A DNA stretch of 9,099 bases from assembly GCA_036377075.1 (NCBI GenBank), contig DASUZB010000267.1, forward strand, positions 1-9,099. Direction: 5' to 3'. The stretch comes from DASUZB01 sp036377075 (GTDB lineage Bacteria; Actinomycetota; CALGFH01). Below are positions 1 to 6,334 of the stretch, piece by piece. The first letter of the stretch is position 1; every line of letters begins with the position of its first letter. A program made the translations under genes and the position numbers. The notes under the pieces are model-generated. The model searched no databases, was not told the origin of the DNA, and worked only from the letters and a program-made list of their open reading frames with translations.

Positions 1-101
1 AGCTGGCCGGGTTCGTCCGCCGCCTGCCAGGCGGCGTCCAGGCCGTCGCCGTCCCGCCGGCACCGGGCGCGACGGGAGTCGGCGAGGTGCGCGACGGCTG
101 A
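1..101 (+). CDS. 3' end of an unidentified protein gene
   Basis: Reading from base 3 gives 32 in-frame codons that end with a TGA at 99-101. Twenty-nine of the 32 end in G or C, the signature of real coding sequence in this genome. The visible peptide begins LAGFVRRLPGG and ends in GVGEVRDG; it is rich in Gly, Val, Ala and Pro and has no motif I can assign. The 5' part lies outside the window, so family and function are unknown. It converges with the MarR-family gene on the other strand, with only four bases between the two stop codons and no room for a separate terminator. Confidence 0.6.
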   Translation, partial: LAGFVRRLPGGVQAVAVPPAPGATGVGEVRDG

Positions 102-105
102 GGGG

Positions 106-627
106 TCACCAGGGCGCCTGGGGGCCCGGCGGGCACGGCACGCGGGCGTTGTGGTAGGCGAGGACCCGCTGCAGCAGGCCGTGGAGGACCTCGCGCTCGT
201 CGTCGCTGAGGGGGGTGAGCAGGGCGTCCTCGACGCGTTCGGCCTCGGTGTCGAGCCGGCGCAGGGCGTGGCGGCCGGCGGGGGTGAGGGTGACCAGGTG
301 GCGGCGGCGGTCGCGCTCGTCGCGGCGGCGGACGACCAGGTTGCCACGCTCGAGGTCGTCGAGGACGGCGACGATGTCGCTGCAGTCCATGCCGAGGCGC
401 TCGGCGGTCTCCCGCTGCGAGGCCGGGCCGGAGTCGGCCAGGCAGGTCAGGACGCCGAGGTGGGGGAGGCGGTGGTCCGGCAGCGGGGCGGCCAGGTCGA
501 CGGTGGCGAGTTGCGTGGCCAGGCGCCTGCGGCCGACCGCGCCGAGCTTCCAGAGCAGGTAGGTGGTCCGCTTGAGCAGGCCGTCCGGTAGGGCTGCGTG
601 GCTCTCGTGCCGCTGTGCGACGGTCAT
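106..627 (-). CDS. MarR-family transcriptional regulator
   Basis: A 173-residue protein with the winged-helix layout of MarR repressors. Helices at about 15-65 would form the dimer and ligand region. A helix-turn-helix lies at about 68-95 (SQRETAERLGMDCSDIVAVLDDL), followed by an Arg-rich wing at 100-115 (RRRDERDRRRHLVTLT), and C-terminal helices complete the dimer interface. The D-x-R-D-x-R wing motif is typical of the family. The ATG at 625-627 is preceded by a GAGGCGG ribosome-binding stretch. It is divergently transcribed from an MFS efflux pump 81 bases away, the usual arrangement in which a MarR protein represses the pump and itself until a small ligand releases it. The ligand cannot be told. 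The C-terminus ends in a Pro-rich tail. Family assignment is firm; the link to the pump is inferred from position. Confidence 0.88.
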   Translation of the reverse strand: MTVAQRHESHAALPDGLLKRTTYLLWKLGAVGRRRLATQLATVDLAAPLPDHRLPHLGVLTCLADSGPASQRETAERLGMDCSDIVAVLDDLERGNLVVRRRDERDRRRHLVTLTPAGRHALRRLDTEAERVEDALLTPLSDDEREVLHGLLQRVLAYHNARVPCPPGPQAPW

Positions 628-661
628 GGCGTTCCGCCTCTGCCGTAGGGCCGGTTCGTCG

Positions 662-690
662 CTATTGATTGGTTGCAGCTAACTATTGGT
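662..690. repeat. Direct repeat CTATTGRT in marR/MFS control region
   Basis: CTATTGAT (662-669) recurs as CTATTGGT (683-690), 21 bases on, which is two helical turns. Between them lies a gapped inverted pair, GTT (672-674) and AAC (681-683). The segment is much richer in A and T than the flanking genes and overlaps the predicted MFS promoter. It is a plausible binding site for the adjacent MarR protein. The repeats are seen directly; the operator role is inferred. Confidence 0.4.
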
Positions 691-701
691 ACAGGTATAT
701 C
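673..701 (+). promoter_or_regulatory. Predicted promoter of the MFS gene
   Basis: TTGCAG (673-678) and TATATC (696-701) are separated by 17 bases, a good fit to a housekeeping-type -35/-10 pair. The start point would fall near 708, immediately before the ATG at 709. That would make the transcript leaderless, which is common in actinobacteria. The second CTATTG repeat lies in the spacer, so a bound repressor there would block polymerase. No convincing -10 for the opposite gene could be picked. Confidence 0.45.
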
Positions 702-708
702 GTTGACC

Positions 709-2253
709 ATGTCCTACGAACAGGATACCCGAGGGCGAGGTGGTCAGGTGGCGATGAACGGCTCCTCGGCTCCGGCGGGGCGGCGCTCCGGTCCGGACGG
801 GCTGGTCCTGGCGCTGGTCTGCCTGGCGCAGTTCATGGTCGTGCTGGACGTGTCGATCGTGAACGTGGCGCTGCCGTCGATCCGGCACGAGCTGCACTTC
901 AGCCAGGCGGGCCTGCAGTGGGTCGTCAACGCCTACACGCTGGCGTTCGCCGGGTTCCTGATGCTCGGCGGGCGCGCCGCCGACCTCTACGGCCAGCGCC
1001 GGATCTTCCTGCTCGGCATGGGGCTGTTCACCGCGGCCAGCCTGGCGGGCGGTCTGGCGCAGAGCCAGGGCATGCTGATCGCCGCGCGGGCGGCGCAGGG
1101 GCTCGGCGGGGCGATCCTGTCGCCGGCGACGCTCACCATCCTGACGACCACCTTCCCGGAGGGGCCGCGCCGTGCCAGGGCGCTCGGCATGTGGGGTGGG
1201 GTGGCCGGTGCGGGTGGTGCCGCGGGCTCGCTGTTCGGCGGGCTGCTCACCGACCTGGTCGACTGGCGCTGGATCCTGTTCATCAACGTTCCGATCGGCG
1301 TCGTCGGCGTGGTCGCCGCGAGGGCGCTGCTCGGGGAGGCACGCCGCGAGCGGGCGACCCGCGCCCTCGACGCACTCGGCGCGGTGCTGGTGACCGGCGG
1401 GCTGATGGCGCTGGTGTACGCGATCGTGGGGACGACGCAGCACGCCTGGGTCTCGGCGCGGACGCTCGGCACGCTGGCCGTCGCGGTCGCGCTGCTCGGC
1501 TGGTTCCTCTACCACGAGGCGAGGGTCGCCAGGCAGCCGCTGATGCCGCTGGGGCTGTTCCGTTCCCGCTCGGTGAGCGGGGCGAACCTGGTGATGCTCT
1601 GCCTCGGTGGCGGGTTCTTCGCGATGTGGTTCTTCCTCACGCTGTACATGCAGAACGTGCTCGGCTGGTCGCCGCTGCGGGCCGGCATGGCCTTCCTGCC
1701 GATGGCGCTGGCCATCATCGCCGGGGCGCAGACGGCGTCGCGGCTGCTGCCGCGGGTGGGCACGCGGCCGCTGCTGATCCTCGGGCCCGCCCTCTCGGCG
1801 GCCGCGCTGCTGTGGCTGTCGCGGGTCACCGTTGACGGGACCTTCCTGGCCAACCTCCTCGGTCCCGGGGTCCTCGGGCCCTTCGGCATCGGCCTGTCGT
1901 TCACCGCGATCGCCTCGGCGGCGACCTCGGGCGTGCCCCGCGAGCAGGCCGGCCTCGCCTCGGGGCTGCTCAACACCACCCGCCAGGTCGGCGGCTCGAT
2001 CGGCCTGGCCGCCCTCGCGACCATCGCGACCAGCCACACGGCCGTGCTGCTGCGGGCCGCCACGCCGGAGCCGGCGGCCCTCACCGCCGGTTACGGGCGG
2101 GCGTTCCTGACCTCGTCAGTGATCCTCTTCGCCGCGGCCGCCGCCGGGTTCCTGCTGCCGGCCGCCCGGGCGCAGGTCCCGGCTCCCGCCGGGCGCGGCG
2201 CCGCGCCCGGCGACCAGGAGCCGGTGGGAACGGAGGCCGCCGCCGAGCGCTGA
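709..2253 (+). CDS. DHA2-family MFS drug efflux transporter (EmrB/QacA type)
   Basis: About 514 residues, the right length for the 14-helix DHA2 branch of the major facilitator superfamily, which exports drugs by proton antiport across the inner membrane. Helix 1 carries the family motif VVLDVSIVNVALP (about 44-56), with the buried Asp at 47. Motif A is GGRAADLYGQRR (about 87-98), in the loop between helices 2 and 3. The antiporter motif C region is the Gly-rich GVAGAGGAAGSLFGG (about 164-178), followed by DWRWILFINVPIG, a strong DHA2 marker. The C-terminus is a short Ala/Gly/Pro-rich cytoplasmic tail. Start choice is open: ATG 709 suits the predicted promoter as a leaderless start, while GTG 748 or ATG 754 has a GAGGTGG site at 737-743; a TTG at 673 is less likely. 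Regulation by the divergent MarR-family gene is likely. The substrate is unknown. Confidence 0.9.
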   Translation: MSYEQDTRGRGGQVAMNGSSAPAGRRSGPDGLVLALVCLAQFMVVLDVSIVNVALPSIRHELHFSQAGLQWVVNAYTLAFAGFLMLGGRAADLYGQRRIFLLGMGLFTAASLAGGLAQSQGMLIAARAAQGLGGAILSPATLTILTTTFPEGPRRARALGMWGGVAGAGGAAGSLFGGLLTDLVDWRWILFINVPIGVVGVVAARALLGEARRERATRALDALGAVLVTGGLMALVYAIVGTTQHAWVSARTLGTLAVAVALLGWFLYHEARVARQPLMPLGLFRSRSVSGANLVMLCLGGGFFAMWFFLTLYMQNVLGWSPLRAGMAFLPMALAIIAGAQTASRLLPRVGTRPLLILGPALSAAALLWLSRVTVDGTFLANLLGPGVLGPFGIGLSFTAIASAATSGVPREQAGLASGLLNTTRQVGGSIGLAALATIATSHTAVLLRAATPEPAALTAGYGRAFLTSSVILFAAAAAGFLLPAARAQVPAPAGRGAAPGDQEPVGTEAAAER

Positions 2254-2292
2254 GCGGCCGGTCGGGCCCGAGTCCCGCGCCGGCGGGCCGAG

Positions 2293-2308
2293 GCCTGCCG
2301 GGGCAGGC
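2293..2308. terminator. Short GC hairpin between convergent genes
   Basis: GCCTGC (2293-2298) and GCAGGC (2303-2308) form a perfect 6-bp stem with a 4-base loop. It sits between the convergent ends of the MFS gene (2253) and the ABC permease gene (2354), where a two-way terminator is expected. There is no T-tract on either strand, so termination activity is a weak inference. The rest of 2254-2353 shows only GC-rich sequence with no other recognisable element. Confidence 0.3.
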
Positions 2309-2353
2309 ACCGAGCCGCGACGCCCGGACTCCCCGGCGCGCGAGGTCGGCTCG

Positions 2354-3424
2354 TCAGGAGATGCGGCGGCGGATCCAGTGGATGGCCGCGGCGAACAGGA
2401 GCACGGCCATGGCGACGAACAGGGCGGTCTCGATGCCCTGGAACAGCCAGAAGCGGCTGGCGGGGTGGAACAGCTCCTGGTTGTAGGCGCCGGCGCCGTA
2501 CTGGAGCACGCAAGGGTCGGCGGTGGTGGCGGTCGCATGGGCGGCGGTGGTGGGCGGCGCGCCGCAGAACGCGCTGCTGAAACTCCCGAAGACGCCGCCG
2601 GCGATTCGCTTGCCCTGGGCGCTGTAGACCCCGGCGCGGTACACCCAGTCGCCGCTGAGCTCGTTGGGCTGCCTGGTCCCCTGGACCGCGAACGTCCGCC
2701 GCAACGGGGCCAGGAAGTGCGGCCGCGCCCACACCTCGACCGCCAGCCGGACGGCCAGGAACCCGACCAGGGTGATCGCCATCGCCGCCTGGTTCTTGCG
2801 GGCCAGGACGCCGCCGAACACGCCCAGCGCCACGGCGAACAGGGCGTAGCCGACCGGCACCAGGCCCTCGAGGTCGAAGGCTGGTCCCGGCGAGACGAAC
2901 CGCTGGCCGGTCGCCTGGTCGAGCGGCGCGCGCCACCAGGTCAGCAGCAGCGCGTAGCAGGCGGCCACCAGGACCACGCCCGCGCCGACCAGGCCGAACT
3001 TCACCAGCGCCCAGCGCAGCCTGCTGACCCCCTGGGTCCACACCAGCCGGTGGGTGCCATGCTCGATCTCGCGGGCCACCAGCGGCGCGCCCCAGAACAG
3101 GCCCGCGAACAGCGGCACGAACCACAGCAGGATCCCGAACGTGGCGCGGCTGCCGTAGCGGCTGCTGAACTGGTCGGCCAGCTCCCTGCACGCATGGACC
3201 TGGGCGCTGGTGGGGTCGGTGCCCCGGCTCGGGTCCTGCCTGGGGCCGGGGACGTTGACGAACTCGACGCGGGAGGCCTTGCGCAGGCAGTCGTCCAGGC
3301 CCGCCTTCTCGAAGGCGTGGTGCATCTGCAGGCCGGTCGGGACCAGGAAGGCCGCCAGGGCGGCGAGGCCGAGCAGCGCGAACAGGGCCTGCTTGCGGTG
3401 CTGCCGCCAGACCAGCCAGGTCAC
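2354..3424 (-). CDS. ABC-2-like transporter permease
   Basis: A 356-residue membrane protein, the probable channel partner of the ATPase encoded just upstream. It starts with a basic cytoplasmic stretch (MTWLVWRQHRKQ), followed by about six hydrophobic segments near residues 12-30, 95-117, 143-164, 188-207, 212-230 and 329-349, and ends in IRRRIS. This matches single-domain ABC-2 permeases of actinobacterial GntR-ABC operons. Two long loops, about 31-94 and 231-328, should lie outside the membrane. They hold four cysteines (46, 79, 287, 305) that could pair, and the second is Ala/Thr-rich. The GTG start overlaps the ATPase stop as GTGA (3421-3424) and has a GGAGGT site 6 bases upstream, so the two are translationally coupled. 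The substrate is unknown; drug or envelope-stress export is inferred from the operon type. Confidence 0.8.
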   Translation of the reverse strand: MTWLVWRQHRKQALFALLGLAALAAFLVPTGLQMHHAFEKAGLDDCLRKASRVEFVNVPGPRQDPSRGTDPTSAQVHACRELADQFSSRYGSRATFGILLWFVPLFAGLFWGAPLVAREIEHGTHRLVWTQGVSRLRWALVKFGLVGAGVVLVAACYALLLTWWRAPLDQATGQRFVSPGPAFDLEGLVPVGYALFAVALGVFGGVLARKNQAAMAITLVGFLAVRLAVEVWARPHFLAPLRRTFAVQGTRQPNELSGDWVYRAGVYSAQGKRIAGGVFGSFSSAFCGAPPTTAAHATATTADPCVLQYGAGAYNQELFHPASRFWLFQGIETALFVAMAVLLFAAAIHWIRRRIS

Positions 3425-4329
3425 TGGTGCACCTCCAGGCTGTCGTGGTGGGCGGAGGGCCCAGGCAGCGCCCCCGCCGACGGGGCGGCGAGGTAGGCGA
3501 GAACCAGGTCCTCGAGGGTGACGTCGTGCGCCTTCCAGGCGGGGTCGTGGATCGGCCCGTCGGTGCGCACCAGCAGGGTGGCCTGCCGGTCGGTGTGGCT
3601 GGCGCGCACCACCTGGGCGACCCCGGCGATCGGCGGCTGCGGCTGGCGGTACGGGCCGACCAGCAGCTTGTGCCGGTCGAGCAGCTCCTCCACCGTCCCG
3701 AGCACCTGGACGTGGGCCGCGGACAACACGATCAGGTAGTCGCAGACCCGCTCCAGGTCGGCGAGCAGGTGGGAGGAGAGCAGCACCGTCGTGCCCTGCT
3801 CGGCCACGCTGCCCATCAGCGTCTGCAGGAACTCGCGGCGGGCCAGCGGGTCGAGGCTGGCGAGCGGCTCGTCGAGCAGCAGCAGCTCGCGGCCCTTCGC
3901 CAGGGCCAGCGCCAGGGCGACCTGGGCGCGCTGCCCGCCGGACAGGCCGTCGACGCGCCGGTCGAGCGCGATCGCGAGCCGCTCGAGCCGGCTGCGCGCC
4001 AGCGGCTCGTCGAAGTGGCGGTTGAGCTTGGCGCCCATGGTGAGCAGCTCGGCGGCGGTGAAGTCGCGGTACAGGGGGGTGTCCTGGGCGACGAACCCCA
4101 CCTGGGGCAGCAGGCCAGCCTCGCCGGGCGCCTGGCCGAGCACGCGGATCGTCCCGGTGGTGGGCGCGAGCAGGCCGACGGCGAGGTGGAGCAGGGTGGT
4201 CTTGCCGGCGCCGTTCGGGCCGACCAGGGCGGCGATGCGCCCGCGGGGGACGGTCAGGTTGCAGTCCTGCAGCGCCCAGGTGCGCCGGTAGCGCTTGCCG
4301 AGCCCGGTGGCCTCCAGCGCCGCGCTCAC
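3421..4329 (-). CDS. ABC transporter ATP-binding protein
   Basis: A 302-residue cytoplasmic ATPase that would energise the neighbouring permease. All nucleotide-binding motifs are intact: Walker A GPNGAGKT (37-44), Q-loop Gln82, signature LSGGQ (129-133), Walker B ELLLLDEP (148-155), D-loop SLD (158-160) and switch His187 in LLSSHLL. The core ends near 215. A C-terminal extension of about 85 residues follows, as seen in ABC-2 exporter ATPases of the CcmA/DrrA/YtrB kind. The GTG start overlaps the GntR stop as GTGA (4326-4329), with an AGGAGG site 7 bases upstream. This mirrors the coupling at its own 3' end. The export direction follows from the ABC-2-like partner; the substrate cannot be predicted. 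Confidence 0.92.
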   Translation of the reverse strand: MSAALEATGLGKRYRRTWALQDCNLTVPRGRIAALVGPNGAGKTTLLHLAVGLLAPTTGTIRVLGQAPGEAGLLPQVGFVAQDTPLYRDFTAAELLTMGAKLNRHFDEPLARSRLERLAIALDRRVDGLSGGQRAQVALALALAKGRELLLLDEPLASLDPLARREFLQTLMGSVAEQGTTVLLSSHLLADLERVCDYLIVLSAAHVQVLGTVEELLDRHKLLVGPYRQPQPPIAGVAQVVRASHTDRQATLLVRTDGPIHDPAWKAHDVTLEDLVLAYLAAPSAGALPGPSAHHDSLEVHQ

Positions 4330-4718
4330 GCTACGCCCTCCTGAAACGTGGACCTCAGGGTCGTCTCCACCAGCGCCACGACGTCCTCCTGGTCGAGCCC
4401 GGCGGCGCGCGCCCGGCCGAGCCAGGCCTCGAGGTCGCGGCGCAGCCCGGCCTGGCTGGCCAGGGACGGGCCGGCGAGGCTTCGCAGCACGAAGGTGCCG
4501 AGGCCCGGGCGGCCCTCCACCAGGCCCTCGTGCTCCAGCTCGCGGTAGGCCTTCAGGACGGTGTTGGGGTTGATCGCCAGCGACTCGGCGACCTCCCTGA
4601 CCCTGGGGAGCTGGTCGCCGGGCTCGAGCAAGCCCACCCGCAGCGCCTGCCGCACCTGCTGGACGAGCTGCTTGTAGGTCGCCACCGGCGAGCGGCCGTC
4701 CAGGTGGAACTCGATCAT
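4326..4718 (-). CDS. GntR-family regulator, YtrA subfamily
   Basis: A 130-residue repressor, the typical short YtrA size: an N-terminal winged helix at about 10-78 and only a small helical C-terminal segment for dimerisation, with no large ligand domain. Key parts are SPVATYKQLVQQVRQALRVG (10-29), the recognition region VREVAESLAINPNTVLKAYRELEHEGLVE (40-68), and the wing GRPGLGTFV (69-77). ATG 4716-4718 was chosen because it begins the conserved MIEFHLDGRSP start and has an AGGGGG site about 5 bases upstream. An in-frame start at 4757 would add 13 unconserved residues and run into the palindromic operator. It is the first gene of the operon with the ATPase and permease. YtrA proteins classically repress their own ABC operon and respond to cell-wall-active compounds. 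Family and operon role are solid; the inducer is unknown. Confidence 0.9.
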   Translation of the reverse strand: MIEFHLDGRSPVATYKQLVQQVRQALRVGLLEPGDQLPRVREVAESLAINPNTVLKAYRELEHEGLVEGRPGLGTFVLRSLAGPSLASQAGLRRDLEAWLGRARAAGLDQEDVVALVETTLRSTFQEGVA

Positions 4719-4755
4719 CGGGACCCCCTGACGTCCTCTCCCCTGCTGCCCTATC

Positions 4756-4765
4756 ACAATATTGT
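4756..4765. promoter_or_regulatory. Putative operator palindrome upstream of the GntR-ABC operon
   Basis: ACAATATTGT is a perfect 10-bp palindrome, standing out in an AT-rich island inside GC-rich DNA. It lies about 38 bases upstream of the GntR start codon and at the predicted transcription start, an ideal site for self-repression by the GntR-family protein. Looser CAATA copies lie beside it at 4773-4777 and 4781-4785. The palindrome is seen directly; binding is inferred. Confidence 0.5.
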
Positions 4766-4771
4766 CTTATA

Positions 4772-4799
4772 ACAATAGAGCAATAGCACTGGACGTCAA
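4772..4799 (-). promoter_or_regulatory. Predicted promoter of the GntR-ABC operon
   Basis: Reading the minus strand, TTGACG (4799-4794) is a near-perfect -35 box. It is followed 16 bases later by TATTGT (4777-4772) as -10. The start point would be near 4765, at the edge of the ACAATATTGT palindrome. Both CAATAG copies (4773-4778 and 4781-4786) fall in the -10 and spacer. Confidence 0.5.
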
Positions 4800-4831
4800 G
4801 GCTCCCTCGCGCAGCAGCTTTCCTGCGAGGA

Positions 4832-4840
4832 TGCTAGGCT
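4832..4840 (+). promoter_or_regulatory. Possible extended -10 for the cold-shock gene
   Basis: TGC-TAGGCT has the TGn extension and a -10 that fits TAnnnT. No good -35 is visible 17 bases upstream, consistent with an extended -10 promoter but also with chance. It would give a leader of roughly 115 bases before the start at 4963. The rpsB gene has a similar TGC-TATCGT element. Confidence 0.3.
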
Positions 4841-4896
4841 GTCGCCGCACTGGTTCATGTTCCACTTCGCAACCCGCAGGTGAGCTTGTCCCATGC

Positions 4897-4919
4897 CGTC
4901 GGCACCGACCGTGCCGGCG
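4897..4919 (+). other. Hairpin in the cold-shock gene leader
   Basis: CGTCGGCAC (4897-4905) pairs with GTGCCGGCG (4911-4919), a 9-bp stem with one G-U pair and a 5-base loop. It ends 24 bases before the ribosome-binding stretch. Long structured leaders are known to control cspA-type mRNAs by temperature; whether this one does is inference. The lack of a T-tract argues against a terminator. Confidence 0.35.
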
Positions 4920-4962
4920 TTGTACGACACCTCCGAGAAGATGGAGGGAGGGACAAGTTTCG

Positions 4963-5172
4963 ATGACGGTTGGAACCGTGAAGTGGTTCAACGCCGACAA
5001 GGGCTACGGCTTCATCGCCCCTGAGCAGGGCGAAGACGTGTTCGTGCACTTCAGCGCGATCCAGTCGAGCGGCTACCGGAGCCTCGATGAGGGGCAGGTG
5101 GTCGAGTTCGACGTCACGCAGGGGCCGAAGGGCGCCCAGGCCGCGAACGTGCGGCCAGTAGAGCGCACCTAG
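4963..5172 (+). CDS. Cold-shock domain protein (CspA family)
   Basis: A 69-residue single cold-shock domain, the standard size for bacterial Csp RNA chaperones, which bind single-stranded RNA and melt structures to keep translation going. It begins TVGTVKWFNADKGYGFI, with RNP1 KGYGFI at 13-18 and RNP2 VFVHF at 26-30. The aromatic residues of both motifs (Trp8, Phe9, Tyr15, Phe17, Phe27, Phe30) are present. The end QAANVRPVERT matches the usual final strand. The ATG at 4963 is preceded by GGAGGGAGGGA (4943-4953). Longer upstream readings in this frame would add unrelated sequence. It stands alone: the GntR operon runs away on the other strand and a strong hairpin closes it downstream. The family is certain; which paralogue it is cannot be told, so no symbol is given. 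Confidence 0.96.
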   Translation: MTVGTVKWFNADKGYGFIAPEQGEDVFVHFSAIQSSGYRSLDEGQVVEFDVTQGPKGAQAANVRPVERT

Positions 5173-5183
5173 CACAGCGTCGG

Positions 5184-5221
5184 AACGGGCCCACCCAGGC
5201 AGCCGCCAGGGTGGGCCCGTT
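5184..5221 (+). terminator. Hairpin terminator of the cold-shock gene
   Basis: AACGGGCCCACCC (5184-5196) and GGGTGGGCCCGTT (5209-5221) form a perfect 13-bp stem around a 12-base loop, starting 11 bases after the csp stop. It is followed by TGTCGTCG rather than a full T-run, as is common for actinobacterial intrinsic terminators. It is the strongest inverted repeat in the window and separates csp from xerC. Confidence 0.8.
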
Positions 5222-5233
5222 GTCGTCGACCGA

Positions 5234-5248
5234 GGGGGCTCCGCCCCC
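5234..5248 (+). terminator. Second GC hairpin before xerC
   Basis: GGGGGC (5234-5239), TCC loop, GCCCCC (5243-5248) is a perfect 6-bp stem 12 bases beyond the main terminator. It may act as a back-up terminator. No T-tract follows. The rest of the gap up to 5349 is C-rich and shows no clear promoter for xerC. Confidence 0.35.
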
Positions 5249-5349
5249 CGCACACCCCGAAACCCGAACCCGACCCGGCGGACCGTCCTTGGCTCACCCG
5301 GGTCGACGGCCTGCTTGAGCCTGGCGGCTCGAGCCTCGATGATGGCGGC

Positions 5350-6279
5350 ATGGCGGAGACGAGCGGGCCGGAGGCGCTGGCGCCACTGGCGCGGCACGCG
5401 CTGGACACGTTCGTGGCGCACCTGCGCGACGAGCGCGGGCTGTCGCCCAACACCGTTGCCGCCTACGAGCGGGACGTGACCCAGTTCCTCCGCTTCGCGG
5501 CCAGGGCCGGGGTGGTCGACCCGGGCCGGGTCGACCCGCTGCTGCTGCGGCGCTTCCTGGCGCTGCTGCGCACCCGCGGGCTGGCCGCCTCGTCGCTGGG
5601 GCGCAAGGCGGCGGCGCTGCGTGTCTGCTTCCGTTACCTGGCACGGCGTGGGCTGGTCGCCACCGACCCGGCGGCCGAGCTGGGCACGCCACGGGGGCCC
5701 CGGCGCCTGCCGGTCGTGCTGAAGCAGCGGCAGGTGGCCGAGCTCCTGGCACGACCCGAGGCGACCGACCCGGTCGGGCTGCGCGACCGGGCGGTGCTCG
5801 AGCTGCTCTACGCCACCGGGATGCGCGTCGGGGAGCTGTGCGGCCTGCGCCTGCACGACCTGGACCTCACCGGCGACAGCGTGCGGGTCACCGGCAAGGG
5901 CGGCAAGCAGCGGGTGGTGCCGTTCGGCGTGCCGGCGCGGGAGGCGCTGCTCGGCTACCTGGCGGAGGGGCGCTCGGCGCTGCTGCCGGGCCACGGTGCC
6001 GCCGCCGAGGCGGTGTTCTTCAACCGGCGCCGCAAGCCGATGACGCCCAGGGACGTGCGCGGCATGCTGGAACGCCACCGCGTCGGGGTCGCGCCGCCTG
6101 GCACCAGCCCGCACACGCTGCGGCACAGCTTCGCCACCCACCTGCTCGAGGGCGGTGCCGACCTGCGGGTGGTGCAGGAGCTGCTGGGGCACGTTACCCT
6201 GACGACCACCCAGACCTACACGCACGTTTCGAAGGACCGGCTCCGCCGGGTTTACGAGCAGGCTCACCCGCGGGCTTGA
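5350..6279 (+). CDS. xerC: Tyrosine recombinase, XerC/XerD type
   Basis: A 309-residue integrase-family recombinase of normal Xer length. With its partner recombinase it would resolve chromosome dimers at dif during division, together with FtsK. The N-terminal SAM-like DNA-binding domain spans about 15-105, with the typical LSPNTVAAYERDVTQFLRF. The catalytic domain runs from about 120 to the end. All six active-site residues are in place and spaced as in E. coli XerD: Arg159 (TGMRVGEL), Lys183 (TGKGGK), His255 and Arg258 (HTLRHSFATHL), His281 (LLGHVTL) and nucleophile Tyr290 (TQTYTHV). The start ATG has only a weak GGCGG upstream. Position next to whiG and rpsB matches the chromosomal xerC locus of actinobacteria as I recall it, which favours a housekeeping role over a phage integrase. 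XerC versus XerD cannot be settled by motif alone. Confidence 0.9.
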   Translation: MAETSGPEALAPLARHALDTFVAHLRDERGLSPNTVAAYERDVTQFLRFAARAGVVDPGRVDPLLLRRFLALLRTRGLAASSLGRKAAALRVCFRYLARRGLVATDPAAELGTPRGPRRLPVVLKQRQVAELLARPEATDPVGLRDRAVLELLYATGMRVGELCGLRLHDLDLTGDSVRVTGKGGKQRVVPFGVPAREALLGYLAEGRSALLPGHGAAAEAVFFNRRRKPMTPRDVRGMLERHRVGVAPPGTSPHTLRHSFATHLLEGGADLRVVQELLGHVTLTTTQTYTHVSKDRLRRVYEQAHPRA

Positions 6280-6306
6280 CGCCACCGCAGTCTGGTAGAG
6301 GATATA
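6276..6306 (+). promoter_or_regulatory. Predicted promoter of whiG, overlapping the xerC stop
   Basis: TTGACG (6276-6281) is a near-consensus -35 that includes the TGA stop of xerC (6277-6279). An AT-rich GATATATTT block follows; GATATA at 6301-6306 is 19 bases downstream and is the best -10 by spacing, with TATATT (6303-6308) an alternative at 21. The start point would be near 6313. The -35 is convincing; the -10 spacing is long. Confidence 0.45.
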
Positions 6307-6334
6307 TTTGTGCTACCGCCGCGGGCGTGACAAA

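Noticed and set aside
679..2037. Long minus-strand open frame antisense to the MFS gene
   Set aside because: The product is an Arg/Gly/Gln/Pro-rich shadow of an unmistakable DHA2 transporter.
2378..3496. Plus-strand open frame antisense to the ABC permease
   Set aside because: Low-complexity shadow; the minus-strand frame has membrane segments, a coupled start and a ribosome-binding site.
5350..6279. Tyrosine recombinase as sign of a prophage or integrative element
   Set aside because: The length, motifs and whiG/rpsB neighbourhood fit a housekeeping Xer protein; no att repeats, tRNA or phage genes are near.
4855..6285. Long minus-strand open frame of about 476 codons across csp and xerC
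   Set aside because: It is antisense to two clearly real genes, its product is Arg/Gln/Pro/Gly low-complexity with no domain, and it is a by-product of GC-rich codons lacking stops.
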